From the NCBI RefSeq assembly GCF_014385435.1, contig NZ_JACSUD010000005.1, positions 1 to 64,000 of the forward strand: 64,000 nt of DNA. Direction: 5' to 3'. The position numbers were made by a program, and so were the translations under genes. The notes beneath the pieces were generated by a model. The model saw only the letters and a list, made by a program, of their open reading frames with translations. It did not search any database and had not been told where the DNA came from. Every line of letters begins with the position of its first letter. The stretch's first letter is position 1. Positions 1 through 8,092 of this stretch are shown one piece after another. Source of the DNA: Alloprevotella sp. Lung230. Lineage in GTDB: Bacteria > Bacteroidota > Bacteroidia > Bacteroidales > Bacteroidaceae.

Positions 1-383
1 AGCACTGCCGAAGAAAGACCCTATATATAATATGGTGTGCTTGCGGTGGTGGAAGAGGTGTGTGAGGGGGGCGGAGTTGGGGGATGGTCGTGGCACACGA
101 TGGAAAGCTCTCCTGCATCATGGACGAGGAGTGATGGAGCACTACTCGTTTTCGGCGGTCATCGCGAAGTGGGATGTTTTTCGTCTCTTCGCGATGGGAC
201 GTTTGTTCCTTCCCGAAGGGACACTCGTTTCTTCTCGAAGGGACGTTCGTCTCTTCCCGAAGGGACGATTGCTTTCTGCCATCGGCATCACAACAACTCA
301 CACGCTGTCGGTCACGGCCATTGCCCCATGGGGTGTGGTCGGAGACGGCGAGTGCGAGAAAGGGAAGCAGGGCCGAGGCTTCG
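1..383. other. Non-coding stretch downstream of the TamL-like gene
   Basis: I see no credible gene here. Overlapping open frames exist on both strands, but they run through a tandem repeat and have no family resemblance or ribosome-binding context. The stretch lies beyond the stop codon of the minus-strand TamL-like gene and contains a 22-nt repeat array at about 163-277. No clear terminator hairpin with a T-run was found for the minus-strand gene. Confidence 0.6.
163..277. repeat. Degenerate 22-nt tandem array (4-5 units)
   Basis: Four contiguous 22-nt units can be read at 190-211, 212-233, 234-255 and 256-277, preceded by a longer imperfect unit from 163. The shared core is CCCGAAGGGACG, followed by a pyrimidine-rich half ending in TCTT or CCTT. 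Each core holds a small palindrome (TCCC, GAA, GGGA). The period is not a multiple of three, so the array is unlikely to be coding. A second array with the same period lies at 25048-25157. Confidence 0.8.
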
Positions 384-2675
384 TCAGAAGGGCAATCCCA
401 CGGCGAAGTGGAGGGCGAAGTCGCGGCTGAAACGAGGATGGAAGATGGGGTAGTGGTCGCGCCCGGAGGGCACGGTGGGATTGATGGCTTTCATGCCGCC
501 ATCGAAGCGGAGGATGAAGTAGTTGAGATTGAGCCGCAGACCTACGCCATAGGCTACGGCAATTTGCTTGTAGAAACTGTTGAAACGGAATTGTCCGCCG
601 GGTTGATCCATATAATTGCGTGTGTTCCACACGTTGCCGGCATCGACAAAGGCAGCACCTTCAAATTTCCAAAACAAGGCGGCGCGATATTCTGCAGAGA
701 AATCGAGTTTGAGATTGCCGGTTTGGTTGATGAAATCGATGTTGCCGTCTTTCCCTACGTAAGCGCCGGGGCCGAGGGTACGTACGCTCCAGCCGCGCAC
801 CGAGTTGGCACCTCCTGAGAAATAACGCTTTTCGTAAGGAATAATCGTGGAATTTCCGTAGGGGATGGCGATGCCGAATGCGGCATGGAAAGCCACGGAA
901 CTTTTCTCGTTGATGCGTAGGCTCTGAGAATAGTCGAAGTCGGCTTTGATGTATTGCGAATAGGGGATATTGAAGAGGGTATAGTGTCCGTCGGCATTAC
1001 GGTGGATGTGGAGCACTTTTGACAAGCCGTAGAGCAGATTGCCCGCACTCTCAATGTTGGCCCGCACTTGGTAACCGTTGCTTTGATAGAGTTGGCCGCC
1101 GGAGCGTGAGCGGAGAGAATTGTAAGTGAAACCATAAGACGACTTCATGATGAAGAGGTTCTCATAGGAGTAACGTAGTACGGCATAACGTGGATCGTCG
1201 CCCTCAAGGTAGTTTCGGCGAAAGGTTTGTGAAATCCACGGCATGAATACATAGTTGAGCGAAAGGAGATCAAGGTGGTTCTGCCAATTGGGCTGGCTGT
1301 GCTTGTTCCAATTGAGTTGCCAAGCAGCTGTGAGCAGGCGACGGTGAAACTCGGGGCGGTTTTGAGAGTTGTAGAGCAGCGATAGGTCGGTAGCGCCTTT
1401 GTAACGCCTTAGTCCCGCACGTGTGGTCGTGATGGGTAGGGTAGGGAGGCGCAATGTGCTCTCAAACCCATATTCAATATAGTCTTGATGGGCATAGCCT
1501 TCAAGGTGTCGGATGGATTCGTAGGCGCCACGCAACTTCATGGAGAGCGATTCTGCTCCGCGGAAGAGATTGCGATGGGTATAGGCCAGTGTAGCTGCTC
1601 CTCCGAGGTCGCCGGCAGTGTTGGTGCCTTCGAGATCGAAGCTGATGCCGTGCGGCTTGTTGAGCTGTACGAAGATGTGGGCTTGCAGGGTGCTGTCGGA
1701 CGGCTGTGGCGGCAGATAGCGGATGGAGGAATAGTTTACCGCTCCGAGTGCGTTGAGATTTTGATAAGAATATCGGGTGGCGCGATCGCTGTAAAGGCTG
1801 TCGAGCAAGATGAAGCAGTTGCGGGCATAGACAAAGCGGTTGATCTGCTGTCGGCCATTGGTGAAGAAGTGTATGCCGCGATAGAAAGTGCTGTCGGTGG
1901 GCTGCCCGTCTTCGACATTTTCGTAGAGGTTGATGCGTCCGATGCGGTAGGCGCGATAGGCCATGGCACGGTCGGTGTTGGGCGGCAGACGGAAGTGGAA
2001 GGTGAGGTCGACACTTGTAGAGTTGGCGGTTGTGTCGGCCGTGTAGCTCACAAATTCATTGTTGATGTTGGCAAAGCCCTTGTTCTGCAAGAGTTGTATG
2101 ATACGGTTGCGTTCGGCATCGAGCACGGCCAAGTCAAGCGGCATTCCGCGATAGAGCAAAGACCGGCTGCTGTCGGCGCGCACAATCGCGGCAATGGTGT
2201 CGCTGTCGTAGAGATGACGGAGGGACTGTACATAGGAGCGCCGACCGGGCTTCATCCGATAGATCAGGTGAGTGCGCTGCCCCTTGTGTTGCACCTCGGT
2301 GTCGACGGTGGCTTGAAGGTAGCCTTTGGTCCGAAGGGCGCTGACGAGCGAGGCTTGCGAGTGACGCATCAGTGTGTCGTTGTAGACCACAGGGGCTTCG
2401 CCGATGCGGTGCATAATGCGGTTGAAGAGCAGGCGGTCGTTGGTGCCCGAGAGGCAGTAGATGCCCAAAGGCACTTTGATGGTGCTGAGCCATCGGAGAT
2501 TGGGCTCTTGGCGGATGTGGGAGCGATAGTCGGCCGGATTGACCTGCGCTGCATCGCTCTTGAGACGAACGCTTGAAAGCAGGCTTTCTCCCTCGCCCAT
2601 GAAGCGGGTGGGGGAGCAGGCAGAAAGGAGAGCCAGACACAGACTCAGCAGAAGGAAGGAGAGGGAAAACTTCAC
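384..2675 (-). CDS. TamL-like BamA-superfamily outer-membrane lipoprotein
   Basis: A 763-residue protein with a lipoprotein signal peptide (lipobox LLSAC, Cys20), an N-terminal POTRA-like part, and a long C-terminal half rich in alternating aromatic strands. It contains the barrel-typical segment FSGGANSVRGW and ends in a terminal Phe, as outer-membrane barrels do. This matches the Bacteroidota TamA-like lipoprotein family (TamL), which helps assemble the outer membrane. The frame stays open upstream to 2903, but I chose the GTG at 2675. It puts the signal peptide at the N-terminus, and the -7 box of this gene (2698-2705) lies just upstream, so the longer frame would begin outside the transcript and overlap the divergent gene. 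An intermediate start is unlikely for the same reason. Confidence 0.85.
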   Translation of the reverse strand: MKFSLSFLLLSLCLALLSACSPTRFMGEGESLLSSVRLKSDAAQVNPADYRSHIRQEPNLRWLSTIKVPLGIYCLSGTNDRLLFNRIMHRIGEAPVVYNDTLMRHSQASLVSALRTKGYLQATVDTEVQHKGQRTHLIYRMKPGRRSYVQSLRHLYDSDTIAAIVRADSSRSLLYRGMPLDLAVLDAERNRIIQLLQNKGFANINNEFVSYTADTTANSTSVDLTFHFRLPPNTDRAMAYRAYRIGRINLYENVEDGQPTDSTFYRGIHFFTNGRQQINRFVYARNCFILLDSLYSDRATRYSYQNLNALGAVNYSSIRYLPPQPSDSTLQAHIFVQLNKPHGISFDLEGTNTAGDLGGAATLAYTHRNLFRGAESLSMKLRGAYESIRHLEGYAHQDYIEYGFESTLRLPTLPITTTRAGLRRYKGATDLSLLYNSQNRPEFHRRLLTAAWQLNWNKHSQPNWQNHLDLLSLNYVFMPWISQTFRRNYLEGDDPRYAVLRYSYENLFIMKSSYGFTYNSLRSRSGGQLYQSNGYQVRANIESAGNLLYGLSKVLHIHRNADGHYTLFNIPYSQYIKADFDYSQSLRINEKSSVAFHAAFGIAIPYGNSTIIPYEKRYFSGGANSVRGWSVRTLGPGAYVGKDGNIDFINQTGNLKLDFSAEYRAALFWKFEGAAFVDAGNVWNTRNYMDQPGGQFRFNSFYKQIAVAYGVGLRLNLNYFILRFDGGMKAINPTVPSGRDHYPIFHPRFSRDFALHFAVGLPF

Positions 2676-2697
2676 GAAAAGAGGCGATTTTGAGTTG

Positions 2698-2705
2698 CAA
2701 AGGTA
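2698..2705 (-). promoter_or_regulatory. -7 promoter box of the TamL-like gene
   Basis: On the minus strand this reads TACCTTTG, the Bacteroidota -7 consensus TAnnTTTG, about 22 nt before the GTG start. No good -33 TTTG is visible. The box lies back-to-back with the rightward promoter at 2728-2735, so the two start regions share about 40 bp. Confidence 0.65.
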
Positions 2706-2727
2706 GGCATTTGTAGAAAAATGCTCG

Positions 2728-2735
2728 TATCTTTG
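2728..2735 (+). promoter_or_regulatory. -7 promoter box of the TrmH-family gene
   Basis: TATCTTTG matches the Bacteroidota -7 consensus TAnnTTTG and lies 25 nt before the ATG at 2761. A TTTG occurs at 2710-2713, but at a spacing of only 14 nt, so the -33 element is doubtful. Confidence 0.6.
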
Positions 2736-2760
2736 CACCATAAATTTATGTAATCCTCGC

Positions 2761-3522
2761 ATGCTCTCTAAAAACAAACAGAAGTACGTCCGCAGCCTCG
2801 CGCTCAAAAAGCACCGCGATGCCCAAGGGGTGTTCATAGCCGAAGGACCGAAGGTGGTGGGCGACTTGCTCCCCCTCCTGCCCTGCGTGTTGCTGTGTGC
2901 CACGCCTCAATACCTGGCAGCGCATCCCACGGTGCAGGCAGAGGAGGTGGAGGAGGTCGATGAGCGCACGTTGGCGCAGATTTCGCAACTCACCACGGCC
3001 CATGAGGTGCTGGCCGTGTTTCGCCGACCGCAGCCTACAACTGCCGACCTCGTGACGCTGGCACGGACGCAACTTTGCCTTGCGCTGGATGGCGTGCAGG
3101 ATCCCGGCAATGTGGGCACGATGGTGCGCATTGCCGATTGGTTCGGGATTGAACACCTCTTCTGTTCCCGCGACACGGCCGATGTCTTTTCGCCAAAAAC
3201 GGTGCAAGCCACGATGGGGGCCATTGGGCGCGTGCAGGTGCATCAAGTGGATTTGGCCGAGTGGGTCAAAGGCCTGCCCCTGGATGTGTCGGTCTACGCC
3301 ACTACTTTGGAAGGACGCAACTTATATACAGAGGCTTTGACGCCCACGGGGGTCGTGGTGATGGGCAACGAGGGGCGGGGGATTTCGGCCGAGGTGCTGA
3401 ACCAGGTCAATCGGCAGCTCTTTATCCCCAACTATCCTGCCGAGCGTGCCACGAGCGAGAGCCTCAATGTGGCCATCGCTACGGCCATCGTCTGCGGTGA
3501 GTTTCGACGGCGCTTGGCTTGA
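2761..3522 (+). CDS. TrmH/SpoU-family RNA 2'-O-methyltransferase
   Basis: A 253-residue SPOUT-class methyltransferase that uses S-adenosylmethionine to methylate ribose 2'-OH in tRNA or rRNA. The N-terminal substrate-binding domain begins with the family-typical KNKQKYVRSLALKKHRDAQG. The three knot motifs are present: DGVQDPGNVGTMVRIAD near residues 110-126, MGNEGRGIS near 201-209, and IPNYPAERATSESLNVAIA near 222-240. The target nucleotide cannot be inferred, so no rlmB or trmH symbol is given. It is first in a rightward run and is divergent from the TamL-like gene. Confidence 0.9.
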   Translation: MLSKNKQKYVRSLALKKHRDAQGVFIAEGPKVVGDLLPLLPCVLLCATPQYLAAHPTVQAEEVEEVDERTLAQISQLTTAHEVLAVFRRPQPTTADLVTLARTQLCLALDGVQDPGNVGTMVRIADWFGIEHLFCSRDTADVFSPKTVQATMGAIGRVQVHQVDLAEWVKGLPLDVSVYATTLEGRNLYTEALTPTGVVVMGNEGRGISAEVLNQVNRQLFIPNYPAERATSESLNVAIATAIVCGEFRRRLA

Positions 3523-3567
3523 CCTCTTGTTGTTCTGTCTCCTTTATTTTGCTTTCCTTTATTTTGC

Positions 3568-4800
3568 ATGATGTTTCCTCTCTTCTTTATGATTCCTCTG
3601 GCCGTGACTTTGGTGTCGGTACTGTTGCTGGCGTGGCTGCGCTGGGGCGCTTTCTCTTCCCTGATGAAACTGGCCACAGAACAGCGTCAACAAAGCCTGC
3701 CTGCAAGCGAGACTTCCTCCCACCACAGCCTGAAGGAAGAGCGCCACTTGCCACCACGCGTGTCGATTGTGGTGCCGTGTGAGAACGATGGATGGTGGGT
3801 GGAACGCCATTTGGAGTATTTGCTGAAGCAGAACTTCGACCGCTTCGAAGTGATTGTGGCTGATGCCTCTGATGCCGAGGACTCCACAGCCCACTTTGTG
3901 AAGCGCTTGCAGATGCAGTATCCCCATTTGCGCTATACGGCTGTACCCGAGGCCAATCACAACATCGTGCGCCGCAAGCTGACACTTACCTTGGGCGTCA
4001 AGGCGGCATGGTCTCCTTGGGTGGTGTTCATCAATCCCGAGGGAGCTCCCGACAGCCCCAATTGGTTGGCACATCTTGCCTGCCACTTTCATGACGAAAC
4101 CGATGTCGTGATGGGCTATGCCAACTACGATGACAGTGTCGGAAGCCCCGGTCGGCGGGCTGTGCTCCAGCGTGCCCATCGTTTTGCTCAACAGGTGCAG
4201 GCGCTCTCTCGTGGCACAGTCGTGGGCTGCGATGCGTGCAATGTGGCGCTTCGCCGCGAGTGGTTTCTTGCCCAAGGTGGTTTTGCCGACAGTTTGGCGC
4301 TGCCCTATGGAGAGTGTCTGATGTTGGTGGCTTTACGCGCTCAGGCAGATCGCGTCGCCGTGGTGTTGCATCCCGAAGCCAAGGTGCGCATCCCACTGCC
4401 GGATGCCGTGTTGCTGCGCGAGGAGCGTCAGCGTCAGCGGGAAGTGCATCGTCTGTTGCGGCACCGTTGTTGCTGGACATTTGTGCGCGATAGTTGGGCC
4501 TCATCCGCACTCTGTTTGGCCCAACTCTCCACCTTATTGTTTGTGCTGACGAGGATGGCTTATTTCTTTGGTGGGAGTTGGCTTTGGTTGCGCGAAGTGG
4601 GCATCTATCTTCCAACTCCTTCTCCCGTCTATGCCTGGATGGATTTGCTCTACGATGTGCCGGCTTTCGTGCTGCTGATCGTGTTGATGACGCTCCCCAT
4701 ACGCTCTGCGCGCCGTTGGCTTTCCGCTTTGGGCGAAGAGGGCTATGGTTTCTACATCTACGTTTACGAGTGGCTTCAACCTTGGCGGGCTTCACGGTAA
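3568..4800 (+). CDS. GT2-like membrane glycosyltransferase with altered catalytic motif
   Basis: A 410-residue protein with an N-terminal membrane segment (about 8-24), a GT-A/GT2 domain (SIVVPCENDGWWVERHLEYL near 66-85; VIVADASDAED near 96-105), an acceptor-side motif GCDACNVALRREWFLAQGGF near 220-239, and C-terminal membrane segments (about 305-380). It resembles the membrane GT2 proteins common in Bacteroidales, whose substrate is usually unknown. Where relatives normally carry DxD and ED acidic motifs, this protein reads INPEGAPDS (155-163) and YGECLML (247-253), so key acidic residues seem changed. Methionines at codons 1, 2 and 8 are all possible starts; the first is used here. Confidence 0.7.
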   Translation: MMFPLFFMIPLAVTLVSVLLLAWLRWGAFSSLMKLATEQRQQSLPASETSSHHSLKEERHLPPRVSIVVPCENDGWWVERHLEYLLKQNFDRFEVIVADASDAEDSTAHFVKRLQMQYPHLRYTAVPEANHNIVRRKLTLTLGVKAAWSPWVVFINPEGAPDSPNWLAHLACHFHDETDVVMGYANYDDSVGSPGRRAVLQRAHRFAQQVQALSRGTVVGCDACNVALRREWFLAQGGFADSLALPYGECLMLVALRAQADRVAVVLHPEAKVRIPLPDAVLLREERQRQREVHRLLRHRCCWTFVRDSWASSALCLAQLSTLLFVLTRMAYFFGGSWLWLREVGIYLPTPSPVYAWMDLLYDVPAFVLLIVLMTLPIRSARRWLSALGEEGYGFYIYVYEWLQPWRASR

Positions 4801-4939
4801 GGCGATAAGCAGTCATAAGTGCAAAGTATACTGCATATATGACTGGGTGGAATGCAGTTGTATCACTTGCGCGCGTCATTTTATGTAGCTTCTCGGGAAG
4901 AAAATCGTTGGATTGCTTGGCCGAGTTGCAGAAAATAAG

Positions 4940-4947
4940 TATTTTTG
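4940..4947 (+). promoter_or_regulatory. -7 promoter box of the M23/LysM gene
   Basis: TATTTTTG matches TAnnTTTG and lies 24 nt before the ATG at 4972. A CTTG at 4916-4919 could act as a weak -33 element at a spacing of 20 nt. Confidence 0.5.
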
Positions 4948-4971
4948 CAGGCATAACTTCATCCCTCACTA

Positions 4972-5895
4972 ATGCATACTCTCAGTTTACCTCGTGTTTT
5001 TTCCCTCCTTTTTGCTTTCTGTGTGGCCGCGACATTCTTCGGTCAAGACTTGATAGCTCGTCAAGCTCCTATTGATAGGAAAATGAAAACTGTAGATTCT
5101 GTTTCGATCAATCGTGTGATGAAGCGCGCTGAAGTGACGAACTACGAAAACACCGAGCTCTACACTTCTTGGAATACCTCGAAAGTGCACTGCTATGCCA
5201 ATGCCACTCTGCCCGAAAGCTACCGCATCGACCTCCGTGGATTTGCAATGCCTACGCCCAGCCGTGTAGTGACATCGAAGTTCGGCTATCGCCCCGCTTT
5301 TCGCCGTATGCATAAGGGGTTGGACATTAAAGTCTACACCGGCGATACGATTGTAGCTGCTTTTGATGGAAAAGTACGCATTGTTGACTATGAAGCTGCA
5401 GGGTATGGCTATTATGTAGTCATCCGTCACAAGAATGGCTTGGAAACAATCTACGGACATCTCTCTAAGCAACTGGTGAAATCAGGAGATATGGTCAAGG
5501 CCGGTGAAGTGATTGGCTTAGGAGGGAACACTGGACGTTCCTATGGGTCGCATCTCCATTTTGAGACCCGCCTCTTGGGAGTCGCTATCAATCCTGCTTT
5601 GCTTTTTGATTTTGCCAATCAAGACGTGACCGGTGATTATTTCGTGTTTCACGCCAATGAAGACTATTCCGGCAGTTCTCCCCGATTGGTGGCCAAGACC
5701 GACCAGGGTAGCGAACATACGATTGGAGGAGCTGTGGCTATGCAACAGTCGAAACATTACAAGGTGAGCCGTGGTGAAACCCTTTATTCTATTGCAGAAA
5801 AAACGGGACTGACCGTTGCGACACTCTGCGACCTCAATGGAATTAGCGCTTCTGAAAAACTTAAACCTGGTCAGATTCTCAATCTTCGCCATTAA
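4972..5895 (+). CDS. M23 metallopeptidase with C-terminal LysM domain
   Basis: A 307-residue secreted or periplasmic peptidoglycan endopeptidase. It has a signal peptide (about 1-25) and a Peptidase_M23 domain at about 95-215, with zinc ligands in HKGLD (His114, Asp118) and HLHFE (His194, His196). A LysM domain at about 255-305 (YKVSRGETLYSIAEKTGL) anchors it to peptidoglycan. All expected M23 ligands are present, so it should be active, either as a hydrolase or in septum or cell-shape remodelling. It has its own promoter box at 4940-4947. Confidence 0.92.
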   Translation: MHTLSLPRVFSLLFAFCVAATFFGQDLIARQAPIDRKMKTVDSVSINRVMKRAEVTNYENTELYTSWNTSKVHCYANATLPESYRIDLRGFAMPTPSRVVTSKFGYRPAFRRMHKGLDIKVYTGDTIVAAFDGKVRIVDYEAAGYGYYVVIRHKNGLETIYGHLSKQLVKSGDMVKAGEVIGLGGNTGRSYGSHLHFETRLLGVAINPALLFDFANQDVTGDYFVFHANEDYSGSSPRLVAKTDQGSEHTIGGAVAMQQSKHYKVSRGETLYSIAEKTGLTVATLCDLNGISASEKLKPGQILNLRH

Positions 5896-5925
5896 CTCTG
5901 CGAGAGGCTTTGAGCAAAATAGGGA

Positions 5926-6122
5926 TAAGTAGGTGTTCAGAATTAATTGATACTATATTTGCTTCCATCTTCTGTCAGTTCATCTTAGCAAAGAAGGAGT
6001 GTAGTGGGCTACACGATTGATGAACAAGAGCGAGATGGCGGGAAAGGAGGAACAAAGAAGGTATCAAAGTAGAGAACATCCTATGACTAAGATGTCTACG
6101 ATTAATTTTGAACACCTACTTA
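5926..6122. mobile_element. MITE-like element, copy 1 (197 bp)
   Basis: The stretch is bounded by perfect 13-bp terminal inverted repeats, TAAGTAGGTGTTC at 5926-5938 and GAACACCTACTTA at 6110-6122. The similarity continues inwards (GAATTAATTGA against CGATTAATTTT). No transposase frame fits inside. A 98-bp relative with the same ends is at 33770-33867 and shares the inner block ending CTACGATTRATTTTGAAC. This is the architecture of a non-autonomous element mobilised by an IS elsewhere; no flanking target-site duplication was confirmed. Confidence 0.7.
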
Positions 6123-6139
6123 CTATATTTACTTTTGTA

Positions 6140-6180
6140 CACCGCAAAATTTGTAGATTCTATCTGCAAATTTTGCGGTG
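6140..6180. terminator. Perfect 14-bp stem-loop, likely terminator
   Basis: The arms CACCGCAAAATTTG (6140-6153) and CAAATTTTGCGGTG (6167-6180) are exact reverse complements with a 13-nt loop, followed by GATTTTTG. It lies between the M23 gene and the ThiE-like gene, just right of the MITE-like element. It could end transcription from the left, or be a leftover of the mobile element. Confidence 0.55.
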
Positions 6181-6336
6181 GATTTTTGTAGAAGATATAC
6201 GATTCTTCTTCACTTCTTCTCAGAAGGAGGGAGAAGCTCTATCGGAATTTGCAACTCCCACCAACAAAATATGTAGGCTATGGGTGGAAAATCACCATTT
6301 TCTATTTGAAAGTAAGGTCAGCTCATCCTTTTTCAC

Positions 6337-6344
6337 TACCTTTG
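6337..6344 (+). promoter_or_regulatory. -7 promoter box of the ThiE/TenI-like gene
   Basis: TACCTTTG, a full match to TAnnTTTG, lies 30 nt before the ATG at 6374. This supports the shorter start rather than the longer open frame that begins inside the MITE-like element. Confidence 0.65.
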
Positions 6345-6373
6345 CATCACAATTAAACATCAAGCCAGCGGTA

Positions 6374-6982
6374 ATGAAACTTATCTTAATGACTCGTCCG
6401 GAGTTCTTTGTCGAGGAGCATCAGATACTTACTGTGCTTTTTGAAGAAGGCTTAGACACACTTCACCTCCGCAAGCCCAACACGGAGCCGGTCTATTCGG
6501 AACGTCTGATTTCTCTCATACCGGAAGTGTACCGACGGAACATTGTGGTGCATGACCACTTCTATCTCAAAAATGAATATGGGTTGAAAGGTATCCATCT
6601 CAACCAGCGCAATCCCGAACTTCCCACGAATTATAAAGGACACATTTCCTGCTCCTGCCACACTGAGGAAGAGCTCAAAGCATGTTCGGCCTTTTGTGAC
6701 TACGAGTTCCTCTCTCCTATTTTTGAACGTGTAAATGATAGCGAGTTTAGTGCTGACTTTTCTTCCTCGAAACTCCATGATTTTCGAAAGCGCCACTTTA
6801 TCAATAAGAAAGTGATGGCGATGGGTAATGTCGGTCTAGACAATCTTTCACTGCTGAAAGACTATGGCTTTGGAGGAGTTGTTGTTTTGGGAGATTTGTG
6901 GAACCGATTTGATATCCATACTCACCACGATTATAAAAACATCATCAGCCACTTTCGGAAACTTCGTAAGGCGGTGAATTGA
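6374..6982 (+). CDS. Thiamine phosphate synthase/TenI-like protein
   Basis: A 202-residue TIM-barrel protein of the ThiE/TenI superfamily. Recognisable blocks are LHLRKPN near residues 31-37, GIHLNQRNP, SCSCHTEEEL, YEFLSPIF, and a C-terminal GFGGVVVLGDLW. ThiE joins the thiazole and pyrimidine moieties of thiamine; TenI relatives are thiazole tautomerases or of unknown role. The loop GPxFxTxTK of genuine ThiE is replaced by SPIFERVNDSEF, so synthase activity is uncertain. The frame is open from 6017, but the -7 box at 6337-6344 and family length favour the ATG at 6374. No TPP riboswitch and no other thi gene is visible. Confidence 0.75.
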   Translation: MKLILMTRPEFFVEEHQILTVLFEEGLDTLHLRKPNTEPVYSERLISLIPEVYRRNIVVHDHFYLKNEYGLKGIHLNQRNPELPTNYKGHISCSCHTEEELKACSAFCDYEFLSPIFERVNDSEFSADFSSSKLHDFRKRHFINKKVMAMGNVGLDNLSLLKDYGFGGVVVLGDLWNRFDIHTHHDYKNIISHFRKLRKAVN

Positions 6983-7031
6983 TGTCCTGCTTCTTGTCTT
7001 CACACCCACCAACCCAATAATCCAACCCAAC

Positions 7032-7964
7032 ATGAACAGTAAAATTAAGGTTTTCTCGGGCACTAAGAGTCGCTATTTGGCCGAGAAAATTTGTGAGAAC
7101 TTAGGTTGTGAAATGGGCAATCTGACGATTACCTATTTTGCCGATGGCGAATTTGAAGTTTGCTACGAAGAGTCTATCAGAGGCTGCGATGTTTTTTTGA
7201 TTCAAAGCACTTTCCCTTCGGCCGACAATCTGATGGAACTGCTCCTTATGGTCGATGCCGCAAAGCGAGCTTCTGCACGCACCATCAATGCTATTGTCCC
7301 TTACTATGGATGGGCGCGGCAGGATCGCAAAAGCAAACCGCGTGTGTCCATTGCGGCTAAATTGGTTGCCAATATGCTCAGTTTGGCCGGAATCAATCGC
7401 ATCATGACGATGGATTTACATGCTGACCAAGAGCAAGGATTTTTCGAAGTCCCGGTCGACCATCTGTTTGCCTCCACAATTTTACTTCCCTATATCAAGC
7501 AGGCCAATCTCAAGAACCTGTGTATTGCCACGCCCGATGTCGGAGGCACAAAGCGAGCCAGTACCTATGCTAAGTACTTGGATTGCCCAATGGTGATTTG
7601 CAACAAAACTCGTCAACGCGCCAACGAAGTCGCATCTATGGAGGTGATTGGCGATGTCAAAGGTATGGACGTCGTGTTGGTAGACGATATGGTCGATACC
7701 GCAGGAACGATTACTAAGGCTGCCGATCTCATTAAATCGATGGGCGCTAACTCTGTGCGGGCTTTGGCCAGCCACTGCATCATGTCCGGACCGGCCGATG
7801 AACGCGTAAGCAACAGCCAGTTGGAAGAAATTGTGTTTACCGACTCCATTCCCTACCAAGGAAACTGCAAAAAAATTAAGCAGCTCAGTGTTGGCCCTCT
7901 CTTTGCAGAAACCATCCGTCGCGTCCTCAACAATGAAAGTATCAGTAGCCAATACATCATCTAA
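7032..7964 (+). CDS. prs: Ribose-phosphate pyrophosphokinase
   Basis: A 310-residue PRPP synthetase that transfers pyrophosphate from ATP to ribose 5-phosphate, feeding nucleotide, His and Trp synthesis. The flexible catalytic region reads PYYGWARQDRK (about 94-104), and the PRPP loop is VVLVDDMVDTAGTI (about 215-228). Both phosphoribosyltransferase-type domains and the normal family length are intact. A strong hairpin follows at 7993-8029, so it is probably a single-gene transcript. Confidence 0.96.
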   Translation: MNSKIKVFSGTKSRYLAEKICENLGCEMGNLTITYFADGEFEVCYEESIRGCDVFLIQSTFPSADNLMELLLMVDAAKRASARTINAIVPYYGWARQDRKSKPRVSIAAKLVANMLSLAGINRIMTMDLHADQEQGFFEVPVDHLFASTILLPYIKQANLKNLCIATPDVGGTKRASTYAKYLDCPMVICNKTRQRANEVASMEVIGDVKGMDVVLVDDMVDTAGTITKAADLIKSMGANSVRALASHCIMSGPADERVSNSQLEEIVFTDSIPYQGNCKKIKQLSVGPLFAETIRRVLNNESISSQYII

Positions 7965-7992
7965 CTTTCTACGCTTCGTTAGTTAAAATAAA

Positions 7993-8035
7993 GTGGTCAT
8001 GCAGGAACTTCATCTTCCGGCATGACCACGTTTTG
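7993..8035 (+). terminator. Rho-independent terminator after prs
   Basis: The arms GTGGTCATGC (7993-8002) and GCATGACCAC (8020-8029) are exact complements and are followed by GTTTTG. It separates prs from the PBP gene. Confidence 0.8.
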
Positions 8036-8092
8036 CTTCTTTTGGTCTTCATATTGCTTCTACGCCTTAGCCTCTCCTCTTACATCAACTCT

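Noticed and set aside
1485-2576. Long open frame of 363 codons antisense to the TamL-like gene
   Set aside because: It is a mirror frame of a real gene. The composition is low-information (Val/Gly/Glu-rich) and shows no domain.
6017-6373. N-terminal extension of the ThiE-like gene
   Set aside because: The extension covers part of a MITE-like element and a terminator hairpin and begins upstream of the -7 box at 6337; the family starts at MKLILMTRP.
6180-6373. TPP riboswitch before the ThiE-like gene
   Set aside because: The conserved CUGAGA and ACCUGA-type cores are not present; the leader after the -7 box is only about 25 nt.
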